Source of the DNA: Clostridia bacterium
GTDB taxonomy: Bacteria > Bacillota > Clostridia > Oscillospirales > Acutalibacteraceae
Direction of reading: 5' to 3'
NCBI GenBank assembly: GCA_900767025.1
Contig: CAAFXS010000045.1
Location: 1-64,000 of the forward strand
DNA: 64,000 nt
Shown: in pieces, positions 51,872 to 60,708 of the stretch
Layout: each line of letters starts with the position of its first letter
Numbering within the stretch: position 1 is the stretch's first letter
Notes under the pieces: model-generated
The model's database searches: none
Told to the model about the DNA's origin: nothing
What the model saw: the letters and a program-made list of their open reading frames with translations, nothing else
Made by a program: the position numbers and the translations under genes

Positions 51872-52015
51872 CTATCTTTTGCAGCAAACTATCCCGAGGA
51901 TAATAACTACAACTGCAAGAATTCTTGTAATCCAAACTGTTGGCAGACAGCATGCGACAACGCATCCGATACCGAATGCAATCCACAAAAAATCACGCCG
52001 ACACATTTTCTTCAT
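51872..52015 (-). CDS. Small cysteine-rich membrane protein, 47 residues
   Basis: The product starts MKKMCRRDFLWIAFGIGC and ends LGIVCCKR, with two hydrophobic segments around a CCLP turn. AGAGGTG lies 10 bases before ATG 52015. It is 12 bases ahead of spoVM in the same direction, so they form a unit. Similar short proteins beside spoVM are, as I recall, frequent in Clostridia. Function unknown; a sporulation role is inferred from context. Confidence 0.75.
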   Translation of the reverse strand: MKKMCRRDFLWIAFGIGCVVACCLPTVWITRILAVVVIILGIVCCKR

Positions 52016-52065
52016 TATAGTAACACCTCTCTTGCTGCGTTTACTATATACTATGAAGAAAATTC

Positions 52066-52683
52066 TTAATCGTTACTGAGAATTAAAAGAATTTTTCCTT
52101 TTTCAATGTTTATTTCAACGCGCTCCTGCAAAAGCTCGTTGCTTTGGGTGAACTGGTCTGTAGGCAGAACATCGGCATTTTTTAGATTATATTCAGCGCC
52201 TTCAACGGTAACGCCTGTGCACTTGTCAAACAGTGCAAAGAAAGAGAAATATTTATATTTACCCTTTGTGATTTCAACACTTCCTTCTTCCACCGTAACG
52301 CAGGTGTTTGTGTCAACAAGCCTTGCTTTGACATTATTTTCAAAGCAGTAAAGAATACTTAAAATATTGGAATAAGTATGGTCAAGGCGTGAGCCGATAC
52401 CGCCTAAAACCGTTATATCCTCATAACCGTTTTCAACAGCATACTTAACACAGTGAAAGGTGTCCGTATCATCCTTACGGCAATTAAGCTTTATAATTTC
52501 ACAGTCAACATCGGGATAATCCGAGGAATCAAAATCACCGACAATCAAGTGGGGCTTTGCACCGTATTCAATGCATTTTTTGTATCCGCTGTCGGCACAA
52601 ATGATATATGAATTATCAAGGTGTTCACCGTAATAGGACAAATCATTTTCAGGTGCACCTGAAATAATTACACACTTTTTCAT
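52066..52683 (-). CDS. thiN: Thiamine pyrophosphokinase
   Basis: 205 residues. ThiN makes thiamine diphosphate from thiamine. Seen: CVIISGAPEN, ICADSGYKKC, PHLIVGDFDSSD, and KDDTDTFHCVKYA, LGGIGSRLDHTYSNI. Its ATG 52683 overlaps the rsgA stop (ATGA); an upstream ATG at 52695 abuts its ribosome site. Last gene of the remA-to-thiN run. Confidence 0.93.
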   Translation of the reverse strand: MKKCVIISGAPENDLSYYGEHLDNSYIICADSGYKKCIEYGAKPHLIVGDFDSSDYPDVDCEIIKLNCRKDDTDTFHCVKYAVENGYEDITVLGGIGSRLDHTYSNILSILYCFENNVKARLVDTNTCVTVEEGSVEITKGKYKYFSFFALFDKCTGVTVEGAEYNLKNADVLPTDQFTQSNELLQERVEINIEKGKILLILSND

Positions 52684-53564
52684 TTTAACTGCCATTCCTT
52701 TAAATCCTTAACCTCATTATACATATCTATATAGCTTTGGTGCCTTTCGGCAGAAATTTCACCGTTTTTAACAGCCTCCAGCACTGCACAGCCCTTGTCG
52801 GTAATATGGGAACAGTTGGTTTGGAATTTGCATTTATCAAGATACGGCTCAAATTCCCTAAAGCAAGAGGGTAAATCCTCCTTGAGAATTTTCTCGCATC
52901 GCTCAATATCAACAGATGAAAAGCCCGGTGTGTCTGCAATATAGCCGTTACCAACCTTAAAAAGCTGACACTGCCTTGTTGTATGCTTACCTCTGCCAAG
53001 CTTTTTGCTTGTTTCACCGGTTTCAAGGTTAAGACTGCTGTCAACAGCATTGAGCAGTGATGACTTTCCCACGCCTGTATTCCCTGTGAAAGCACATATT
53101 TTCCCATCAACAAGAATTCTTATTTCTTCACTGCCCTGCCCTGTGTTGTTATTACAGAGAATAACCTTAAAGCCTGCCTTGGTGTAAATATCACGGTATT
53201 TCAAGTAACTGTCATCCAAATCAATTTTTGTAAGAACAATTACAGGCTCTATATTTTTATATTCGGCAATAGCAGTAATTCTGTCAATAACTGTTGTGTT
53301 TATTACAGGGTCTACAACCGACGCAACAATAAACAGTATATCTATATTTGCAAGGGGCGGCCTTACAAGAAAATTTTTTCTGGGATAAATTGTATCAATC
53401 GTGTTTTCACCGTTGCTGTTAACTGTAATGGAAACCAGGTCGCCAACAAGAGGAGTAATCTTCTGCTTTCTGAAAATGCCCCTTGCTTTACATTCATAAA
53501 CAGCATCAGCGGTCTCTACATAGTAGAAACCGCCTATACCTTTAATAAGTCTTCCGTCAGTCAT
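52680..53564 (-). CDS. rsgA: Ribosome small-subunit GTPase A (RsgA)
   Basis: 294 residues. A circularly permuted GTPase for late 30S assembly: an N-terminal OB fold, then LTKIDL (G4), TGNTGVGKSSLLNA (G1, about 163), DTPGFSS (G3), and a zinc-binding C-terminus with CKFQTNCSH and CAV. It follows prkC by 17 bases; rpe, present here in Bacillus, is absent. Confidence 0.96.
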   Translation of the reverse strand: MTDGRLIKGIGGFYYVETADAVYECKARGIFRKQKITPLVGDLVSITVNSNGENTIDTIYPRKNFLVRPPLANIDILFIVASVVDPVINTTVIDRITAIAEYKNIEPVIVLTKIDLDDSYLKYRDIYTKAGFKVILCNNNTGQGSEEIRILVDGKICAFTGNTGVGKSSLLNAVDSSLNLETGETSKKLGRGKHTTRQCQLFKVGNGYIADTPGFSSVDIERCEKILKEDLPSCFREFEPYLDKCKFQTNCSHITDKGCAVLEAVKNGEISAERHQSYIDMYNEVKDLKEWQLK

Positions 53565-53581
53565 AAATTACCTCGTAGCAG

Positions 53582-55594
53582 TTATCTGCCGTTTCTTGCG
53601 GCAGGAGTTGCCGGCTCTGTTTCGTTTGAAAAGCTGCTGAAATCAACACTGATTTTGCCGTCCTTCTTACCCTCGGCAGAAACTGTTTCAACTGCACCGG
53701 TGGTCTTGAGTGAAACACGAACACTCACCTTTTCGCCATCATCAAGCTTTATTGTGAAGGTCTGTGTTGAGCCATCAAGCTTAACCTTTGTGCTTGAATA
53801 TGTTTTACCGTCAAGCTCAATAGTCAAGGTATCGGAAACGCCCTGACAATCGGGAAGAATAACCGACAGACCCACATCAAAGCTTGGTTGAGTTGTGGTT
53901 GTTGTTACGCCTGAGGAAATAGTAATTTTTATCGTATCACCTGCACCTGCTACCGAACCTGCAGACGGTGATTGTGAAAGAACAATTCCTTTAGGAGTCA
54001 CACTGTCCTCGGTAACAAAATTGATGTTGGTAAAGCCGAGCTTTTCAAGGAAAGCCCTTGCGCCCTCCTGCTTAAGACCGATAACATCGGGAACTGTAAT
54101 TGTTTCAACTGTGGCGGTGGTTGGACCTGAGCTGATAAAAACTACTATATCCGTATCAGCGGAAACTATACTGCCTGCCTTGGGGTCGGTGTATACAACC
54201 TTGCCCTCCTCAACAGTCTCACTTGAAACGGATTTAACTGTATAACGCTTTAAATTTTCCTGGTCAAGCGCTTTCTTTGCTTTATCCTCGGTTAAGCCGT
54301 AAAGATTTGGAACCGATATATCATCCATTGATGCGGCAACAACAAGTGTTACCTGACTGCCGTCAATAACTCTTGTGCCGGCTTCAGGCTTTTGGCTGAG
54401 AATTATACCCGGAGCAGCTTGGTCTGTTTTCTCAGTCTCAAGAATAAACTGATAATCATACTCATTTGAGCTGATAAGCTCGTCATATGACCTGCCGACA
54501 AAATTGTCAAGAATTCCTGCATCGGTTTTGATTGAACCGGTTATTCCCATAACAAGAGCAACGATGGCTGCAATCAGCACAACCACGCCTACTGCAACTG
54601 CGGTTATAACCTTTTTCTTGTGATTAGGGTCATAATACTGCTCGTCGTCATCGTAATATTCATCGTTTTCATCTGTCAGAGCTTCAGACTGACGGACATT
54701 TTCGGTTTGAATAACATATTTTGTAGGGTCCTTGTCAACAAAATAAGAGTAATCAAATACCGTATCGGGATTTTTTATAATCTCCTCAACATCAACCAGC
54801 ATTTCGGTAGCAGAACGGTATCTGTCATCAGGATTTTTTTGCATAGCACGAACGCAGATTTGCTCAAGTCCCACAGGAATATCCGGATTAATTTCAGTAA
54901 GCTTTTTTGCATCGTTTTGGAGCTGCATCAACGCAACGGAAACGGCATTTTCCGCCTCAAAGGGAACCTTGCCTGCAAGCATTTCATAAAGCACAACGCC
55001 TACTGAATATATATCAGCCTTTTCATCGGTAAACTCACCCTTTGCCTGCTCGGGACTGATATAATGAACAGAGCCGATTGCAGTGTCGGTGAGTGTTTTT
55101 GTGTCGCTTCTTGAAAATCTTGCAATGCCGAAATCAGCGACCTTAATACTTCCGTCCGACAAAAGAATAATATTCTGTGGCTTAATATCTCTGTGAACAA
55201 TTCCCTTGTCGTGAGCATGCTGTAATGCTTTTAAAATCTGGGTGGTGAAGAACAGAGCATCATTCCAGGTGATTGCATTTTGCTTTTGGATATACTCTTT
55301 AAGTGTAATTCCGTCAACATACTCCATTACTATGTACTGGAGCTTTTCGCCGAAGCTGACATCGTAAACCTTAACAATATTAGGATGTGAAAGCAGAGCG
55401 ATTGCCTTGCTTTCATTTTTAAATCTTCTTACAAATTCATCGTTTGTCAAAAATTCATCTTTAAGAATTTTAACGGCAACAATACGGTCATCAACATTGT
55501 CATAAGCCTTATAGACAACGGACATTCCGCCAACACCGATGATTTCCTGAATTTCATATCTGCCGTCAAGCCGTTTTCCAACATAATTATCCAT
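53582..55594 (-). CDS. prkC: Ser/Thr protein kinase with PASTA domains (PrkC/PknB type)
   Basis: 670 residues. Kinase domain about 10-270 with GVGGMSVVYKA, IVHRDIKPQNI and DFGIARFS; a membrane helix about 335-355; three PASTA domains (about 360-575) that bind muropeptides outside the cell; and a C-terminal beta-rich domain. In Bacillus PrkC senses muropeptides and triggers spore germination. It is paired with prpC upstream. Confidence 0.96.
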   Translation of the reverse strand: MDNYVGKRLDGRYEIQEIIGVGGMSVVYKAYDNVDDRIVAVKILKDEFLTNDEFVRRFKNESKAIALLSHPNIVKVYDVSFGEKLQYIVMEYVDGITLKEYIQKQNAITWNDALFFTTQILKALQHAHDKGIVHRDIKPQNIILLSDGSIKVADFGIARFSRSDTKTLTDTAIGSVHYISPEQAKGEFTDEKADIYSVGVVLYEMLAGKVPFEAENAVSVALMQLQNDAKKLTEINPDIPVGLEQICVRAMQKNPDDRYRSATEMLVDVEEIIKNPDTVFDYSYFVDKDPTKYVIQTENVRQSEALTDENDEYYDDDEQYYDPNHKKKVITAVAVGVVVLIAAIVALVMGITGSIKTDAGILDNFVGRSYDELISSNEYDYQFILETEKTDQAAPGIILSQKPEAGTRVIDGSQVTLVVAASMDDISVPNLYGLTEDKAKKALDQENLKRYTVKSVSSETVEEGKVVYTDPKAGSIVSADTDIVVFISSGPTTATVETITVPDVIGLKQEGARAFLEKLGFTNINFVTEDSVTPKGIVLSQSPSAGSVAGAGDTIKITISSGVTTTTTQPSFDVGLSVILPDCQGVSDTLTIELDGKTYSSTKVKLDGSTQTFTIKLDDGEKVSVRVSLKTTGAVETVSAEGKKDGKISVDFSSFSNETEPATPAARNGR

Positions 55595-55613
55595 AAAAAA
55601 ATCAGCACTCCAG

Positions 55614-56351
55614 TTACTTTGATATAATTACAACAGTGATATTGTCACCGCCGCCGTTATTATTTGCTTTCTGCACCAAACGGTCGGCAAAGGCATAATG
55701 CTTGCCGTCGCTCATAAGGTCAATCATTTCGGCGTTAGTAACATAGTTTGAAAGCCCGTCAGTGCAAAGAAGAAGGGTATCATCATCGTCCAAATCAATC
55801 TGTTCAAAATCAATTTCGATGCTCTTATCCACACCTACTGCACGGGTTATAATGTTTTTATTGGGGTGATGCTCTGCCTCCTCAAAGGTGATTTTACCCT
55901 TTGAAAGTAAATCCTGAACCATACTGTGGTCGGTTGTAACCTGTCTAATTTCATCTTTATTTACAATATAAGCTCTGCTGTCACCTGCATGAGCAATATA
56001 AGCTTGATTATCACGGACAATGGCACAAACGACCGTAGTACCCATACCTTTTAAATCAGGCTGAGCCTCTGCAAAATCATAAACCTCAATATTTGCGGCT
56101 GTTAATGCGGAGTCAAGCATATTCTTAATTGAGGCATCACGCATTTTTTCCCTGTAGGATGCGTTAATTTTGTCACTGATAACCTTAACTGCAAGAGCGG
56201 AGGCAATATTTCCTCCGGCAGCGCCACCCATTCCGTCGCAGACAACTGCCCAAACAACCTCGTCTGAAAACTCACCTACTGCGTATGCGTCCTGATTAGA
56301 GTCCCTTACATTTCCTTTATCAGTTTTTGCAACTATTCTCAATAATCTCAC
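55614..56351 (-). CDS. prpC: PP2C-type protein phosphatase
   Basis: 245 residues. It dephosphorylates PrkC and its targets. Seen: the metal-binding NQDAYAVGEF, VCDGMGGAAGGN, HAGDSRAYIV, and CTDGLSNYV and GGGDNITVV at the end. Its start overlaps rlmN by 32 bases. Confidence 0.95.
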   Translation of the reverse strand: MRLLRIVAKTDKGNVRDSNQDAYAVGEFSDEVVWAVVCDGMGGAAGGNIASALAVKVISDKINASYREKMRDASIKNMLDSALTAANIEVYDFAEAQPDLKGMGTTVVCAIVRDNQAYIAHAGDSRAYIVNKDEIRQVTTDHSMVQDLLSKGKITFEEAEHHPNKNIITRAVGVDKSIEIDFEQIDLDDDDTLLLCTDGLSNYVTNAEMIDLMSDGKHYAFADRLVQKANNNGGGDNITVVIISK

Positions 56352-57375
56352 CCCGATTTTTTAATCTTCTGAGCTGACCGCAGGAGGCATTAATATCTGC
56401 TCCCAGAGTCCTTCTTATTGTAGCATTAATTCCGTTTCTTTTCAATACATTAGAAAATTTAATAATATCAGCCTTTGAGCCTCTTATGTTATTTCTTTCC
56501 TTAACATCGTTAACAGGAATAAGGTTAATATGACACAGACTGCCTTTAAGCCGTCTGCAAAGCTCCAGTGCGTTTTCCTCGCTGTCGTTAACACCTTTAA
56601 TCAGTGTGTATTCAAAGCTCACTCTCCTGCCTGTGCGTTTTCCGTATTCAAAGCAGGCTTTAAGCAGTTCATCAATACTGTATTTTTTGCTGATAGGCAT
56701 TGTCCTTGACCTAATATCATCGTTAGGAGCGTGGAGAGAAACTGTCAGCGTTAGCTGAAGATTCATATTCATCAAGTCATAAATTCTCGGCACAATACCG
56801 CAGGTTGATATTGTAATATTTCGCATTGAAATATTAAGTCCGTTTTCATTGTTGACATTGTGAAGAAAGTCTATAACATTGTCAAAATTATCAAGAGGCT
56901 CGCCAATCCCCATCATAACAATGTGAGAAATGCGAATTCCCAAATCCTTTTCAGCGGCGTGAAGCTGTGATTCTATTTCACCTGCCGTCAAATTCCTTTT
57001 AAAGCCTGCAAGTGTTGAGGCACAGAAGGTACAGCCCATTTTACAGCCCACCTGTGATGACACACAAATGGTGTAGCCGTATTTATATTTCATCACAACA
57101 GATTCAACATATTCGCCGTCGTAAAGCCTAAACAAATACTTAACGGTATCATCGATTTCCGACACATACTTATTCTCAATTTTGCAGTACGAAATATAAA
57201 ATCTTTCGCTTAACTCTTCTTTCAGCTTTTTGCTGATATTTGTCATCTCGTCAAAGGACTCAACGCCTGACTGATGAAGCCACTTGTAAATCTGCAACGC
57301 CCTGAAAGAAGGCTGTGACATAGCTTTAAGCTCAGTATTAAGTTGTTCAAAGGTTAAAGATTTAATATCAATCAT
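56320..57375 (-). CDS. rlmN: 23S rRNA/tRNA adenine-C2 methyltransferase RlmN
   Basis: 351 residues. RlmN methylates A2503 of 23S rRNA and A37 of some tRNAs. Seen: radical-SAM CKMGCTFCAST (about 110-120), GEPLDNFDNV, and the second catalytic Cys in NASCGQL near the end. It overlaps rsmB by 8 bases and prpC by 32. Confidence 0.96.
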   Translation of the reverse strand: MIDIKSLTFEQLNTELKAMSQPSFRALQIYKWLHQSGVESFDEMTNISKKLKEELSERFYISYCKIENKYVSEIDDTVKYLFRLYDGEYVESVVMKYKYGYTICVSSQVGCKMGCTFCASTLAGFKRNLTAGEIESQLHAAEKDLGIRISHIVMMGIGEPLDNFDNVIDFLHNVNNENGLNISMRNITISTCGIVPRIYDLMNMNLQLTLTVSLHAPNDDIRSRTMPISKKYSIDELLKACFEYGKRTGRRVSFEYTLIKGVNDSEENALELCRRLKGSLCHINLIPVNDVKERNNIRGSKADIIKFSNVLKRNGINATIRRTLGADINASCGQLRRLKNRGEIIENSCKN

Positions 57376-58603
57376 AATTTTTGGTTAACACTGCAAAGTA
57401 AAATCCGTCACCGCCCTCTGCTGACGGGAACACGGTTTTTTCGCAGTTTAAAGAAAAGTTACTGTTATTATTTAAAAATTCGCTGACTACTTTTTCATTT
57501 TCCTTTTTGTTCAGTGTGCAGGTAGAATATACAATAGTACCTCCGCACTTTAAATATTTTGAGGAAACATTTAAAATTTTCAACTGTAATTCAGGTAAAT
57601 CCTTAACGCTGTCAAGCTCTTTATACCTGATTTCCGGCTTTCTTCTGATAATACCAAAGCCGGAGCAGGGCACATCACAAAGAATTCTTTCAGCAGACGG
57701 TATGCTTTCATTAAACACTGACGCGTCATTGACATCGGTTTTAATTATATCAAGACCCAGCCTTTTTGCGCCCTCACTAACAAGGTTTAGCCTATGCTCA
57801 TAAAGGTCATAGGAATAAACTGTGCCCTCATTGTTCATTGCAGAGGCTATTGCAAAGGATTTACCGCCGGGTGCAGAACACATATCAAGAACTGTATCTC
57901 CTGCTTTTGCACCCAAAGCCATTGCACACCTAAAGCTCGACAAATCTTCAATGAAAAACAGACCGTTATTAAAGGCTCTGCTTTTTTTCAAATCAAAGCC
58001 CTTGTCAATTCTGACAACCTCGCCGATACATTCACAGGCAACACCTTCGTCAATAAGCTCATAATAAAGCTCGTCAGCGTCAACATAAAGTCTATTTGGC
58101 ACTGCATATACAGGCGGTCTTTCATTGACAGATGGTAAAAAGCTCTCAACCTCTTCCCTGCCATACTGCTTTACCCACATATTAATAAGATGGTTGGGAA
58201 CAGAGTATTTAACAGATAAATCCTCAGGGATTTCCCTGTCAGAATCAACTTTATGTAGCACTGCATTGATAAGCGAGCAGTAATAATTCTGCTTTATGCT
58301 TTTGGCAAGCTCAACGCTTTCATTAATTGCGGCGGAAGCAGGCACCTTGTCCATAAAAAGCAACTGATAAGTACCCATTCTCAAAATAGTCTGCACTTTT
58401 GGCTTTGGCTTGGCAGTCAAATACTTATTGATGAAATAATCAAGGGTAAGCTGTCTTTCCACCACACCGTAAACAAGAGCTGATATAAACGCCTTGTCAC
58501 CGTCACAATTCTTAACTGCATTATCAATTGCAATATTTGAATAGGAATTATCGTAAAAAATCTTATAAAGAGTTTCAAAAGCCACAAGCCTTGCATTTTT
58601 CAT
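57368..58603 (-). CDS. rsmB: 16S rRNA m5C967 methyltransferase RsmB
   Basis: 411 residues. The N-terminal 120 are the NusB-like domain (VYGVVERQLTLDYFI); the rest is a Rossmann methyltransferase with DMCSAPGGKSF, CDVPCSGFG and YSTCTLNKKENE, the two cysteines of m5C chemistry. It lies 3 bases after the YugP gene. Confidence 0.95.
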   Translation of the reverse strand: MKNARLVAFETLYKIFYDNSYSNIAIDNAVKNCDGDKAFISALVYGVVERQLTLDYFINKYLTAKPKPKVQTILRMGTYQLLFMDKVPASAAINESVELAKSIKQNYYCSLINAVLHKVDSDREIPEDLSVKYSVPNHLINMWVKQYGREEVESFLPSVNERPPVYAVPNRLYVDADELYYELIDEGVACECIGEVVRIDKGFDLKKSRAFNNGLFFIEDLSSFRCAMALGAKAGDTVLDMCSAPGGKSFAIASAMNNEGTVYSYDLYEHRLNLVSEGAKRLGLDIIKTDVNDASVFNESIPSAERILCDVPCSGFGIIRRKPEIRYKELDSVKDLPELQLKILNVSSKYLKCGGTIVYSTCTLNKKENEKVVSEFLNNNSNFSLNCEKTVFPSAEGGDGFYFAVLTKNYD

Positions 58604-58606
58604 TGA

Positions 58607-59296
58607 TTATCTCCTTCTGTCCGAAACAAGAAAGAGTCTTAAAAGTGTTGCAAGAGCAGACACCAGTGCGGCAACATAAGTCATTGCGGCGGCGGTAAGA
58701 ACTCTTTTGGCACCGATATATTCCTCGCCCTCCAAAAAAGCATTTGACTCAATAGTCTGCAATGCTCTTTTTGAGGCATTAAACTCAACCGGCAGTGTGA
58801 TAAGCTGAAAAACAGCAACGGCTGCATACAAAATCAGTCCAACATAAATCAGTGTATCACTGTAAATAATCATACCTAAAAGAGCAAGAGGAATACCCAA
58901 GGATGAGCCGATTTTAGTAACGGGAATTACTGCATTTCTCAATTTCAGCGGAGCATAGCCGAAGGCGTGCTGACAGGCGTGGCCTGCCTCGTGACAGGCA
59001 ATACCTATTGCGGCAACACTGCAGGAATTAAAAACGCCCTCGCTGAGACAGATTTCTTTTGTTTGCGGATTATAATGGTCGGTTAAATTACCGCTTATTC
59101 TTTTTATTTTTACATCTGTAATGCCGTTAAGCATCAGTAGCTTATAAGCGGCGTCGGCGCCTGTCATTCCTCTGCGTGAGTTTACTTTTGAATATTTCCT
59201 GTATGTTGTGTTAACCTTTGCCTGGCAGTAAAGTGCAAAGATAAACACAGGAATCATAATAAAGCCTGTTAAATAATATGCAAAATAAGTTCCCAT
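58607..59296 (-). CDS. YugP-family zinc metallopeptidase
   Basis: 229 residues, membrane-bound. Seen: HEAGHACQHAFGY (HExxH zinc motif, about 105), preceded by YNPQTKEICLSEGVF, and four membrane helices. The family's substrate is unknown. ATG 59296 has GGGAGA upstream; the start at 59317 would overlap fmt. Common in this cluster in Clostridia. Confidence 0.88.
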   Translation of the reverse strand: MGTYFAYYLTGFIMIPVFIFALYCQAKVNTTYRKYSKVNSRRGMTGADAAYKLLMLNGITDVKIKRISGNLTDHYNPQTKEICLSEGVFNSCSVAAIGIACHEAGHACQHAFGYAPLKLRNAVIPVTKIGSSLGIPLALLGMIIYSDTLIYVGLILYAAVAVFQLITLPVEFNASKRALQTIESNAFLEGEEYIGAKRVLTAAAMTYVAALVSALATLLRLFLVSDRRR

Positions 59297-59298
59297 AG

Positions 59299-60228
59299 CT
59301 ATTCTCCCAAAATACAACCGATATCAATTTTATTACCGGAAAGAAAAGATTTTGTATCCATTCTCTTTTTACCGTCAAGCTGAAGCTCTAAAATATCAAG
59401 GCAATTTCCGTCACCGCAGCAAACGGTAAGCACACCGTTATTATCTACAATTTCACCGAACTTATCACCTTTTTTATCGGAAAGAACGGTTTTATGAATT
59501 TTTAAATTTTTACCGTTAACCGTTGTTACGGCACAGGGCCAGGTTTGAAGTCCTCTAACCTGATTGTGAATTTCCTGTGCACCTTTTCTCCAGTCAATGG
59601 GAGAATGCTCCTTGGTAATCTTTACTGCATAGCCGAAATCGCCCTCCGGCTGAGGAGCAGGAGTAACAGTACCGTTCTCAATTTTATCAAGTGTTTTAAT
59701 TAAAGCGTCGGCACCGATTTGAGATAGCCTCTCAAACAACTGCTCGGAGGTTTCGTTGGGATAAATTTCTGTTTTTTCAACATAAAGCATATCCCCTGTG
59801 TCAAGACCCTCATTCATCTGCATAATCGTAACGCCTGTTTCCCTGTCGCCGTTAAGCACTGCCCACTGAATAGGAGCGGCGCCGCGGTATTTGGGCAATA
59901 AAGATGCGTGAACATTTATGCAACCGTATTTTGCCGCCGTAAGTATTTCCGTTGGAAGAATTTTTCCGTAAGCTACAACTATTATAACATCGGGATTAAG
60001 ATTTTTAATTATATCGGGGGCGTCACTGTTTTTTACAGAAGCAGGCTGAAAAACAGGTATGTCATACTTTAACGCACACACCTTAACATCAGTGGGAGTA
60101 ATAATCTGCTTTCTGCCCACGGGTTTATCCGGCTGTGAAAACACACCCACAACCTTATGCTTTGAATTAACAAGCTTTTCCAAACAGGGCACTGCAAAAT
60201 CAGGTGTGCCCATAAAAACAACATTCAT
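59299..60228 (-). CDS. fmt: Methionyl-tRNA formyltransferase
   Basis: 309 residues. Fmt formylates initiator Met-tRNA. Seen: VFMGTPDFAVPCLE, the catalytic Asn/His/Asp around NVHASLLPKYRGAAPIQW (about 108-125), and a C-terminal OB fold. It follows def by 10 bases, the normal pairing. Confidence 0.96.
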   Translation of the reverse strand: MNVVFMGTPDFAVPCLEKLVNSKHKVVGVFSQPDKPVGRKQIITPTDVKVCALKYDIPVFQPASVKNSDAPDIIKNLNPDVIIVVAYGKILPTEILTAAKYGCINVHASLLPKYRGAAPIQWAVLNGDRETGVTIMQMNEGLDTGDMLYVEKTEIYPNETSEQLFERLSQIGADALIKTLDKIENGTVTPAPQPEGDFGYAVKITKEHSPIDWRKGAQEIHNQVRGLQTWPCAVTTVNGKNLKIHKTVLSDKKGDKFGEIVDNNGVLTVCCGDGNCLDILELQLDGKKRMDTKSFLSGNKIDIGCILGE

Positions 60229-60238
60229 CTAATCACCG

Positions 60239-60697
60239 TCAACCCTGTAATGTTTCGCCGTCAATAATGTGGGAGGTAAAAATAATACCGTCCAGGTGGT
60301 CAATTTCGTGGCAAAGTGCTTTAGCCTTTAAGTCCTCGCCTGTAAAAACCTGCCACTTGCCGTTTCTGTCCTGTGCCTTAACCTGAACCTTTTTTGGTCT
60401 TGAGGTGGTTCCCCATTTTCCCGGAAGGGAAAGGCAACCCTCCTGTGAAATCTGTTCACCCTCTGTAAAAGTAATTTCCGGGTTAACAAGCTCCATAGGG
60501 CCTTCGCCGATATCAATAACAACAACTCTTTTAAGAATACCAACCTGCACTGCCGCAAGTCCAACGCCGTTGCCGTTATACATAGTTTCAAACATATCAT
60601 CAATAAGCTGTGACAGCCTGTCATCGAATTTTTCAACAACTCTGCTTTTTTTATAAAGCACAGGGTCGCCCAACTTAACAATATTTCTTAATGCCAT
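60239..60697 (-). CDS. def: Peptide deformylase
   Basis: 152 residues. Def removes the N-formyl group. Three motifs are present: GVGLAAVQVG, EGCLSLPG and HEIDHLDG, which give the metal ligands Cys and two His and the catalytic Glu. Short form typical of Firmicutes. Confidence 0.97.
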   Translation of the reverse strand: MALRNIVKLGDPVLYKKSRVVEKFDDRLSQLIDDMFETMYNGNGVGLAAVQVGILKRVVVIDIGEGPMELVNPEITFTEGEQISQEGCLSLPGKWGTTSRPKKVQVKAQDRNGKWQVFTGEDLKAKALCHEIDHLDGIIFTSHIIDGETLQG

Positions 60698-60708
60698 TAT
60701 ATATTCTC

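Noticed and set aside
51879..52079. 66-codon rightward frame
   Set aside because: It is antisense to the 47-residue membrane protein gene, lacks a ribosome site and resembles nothing.
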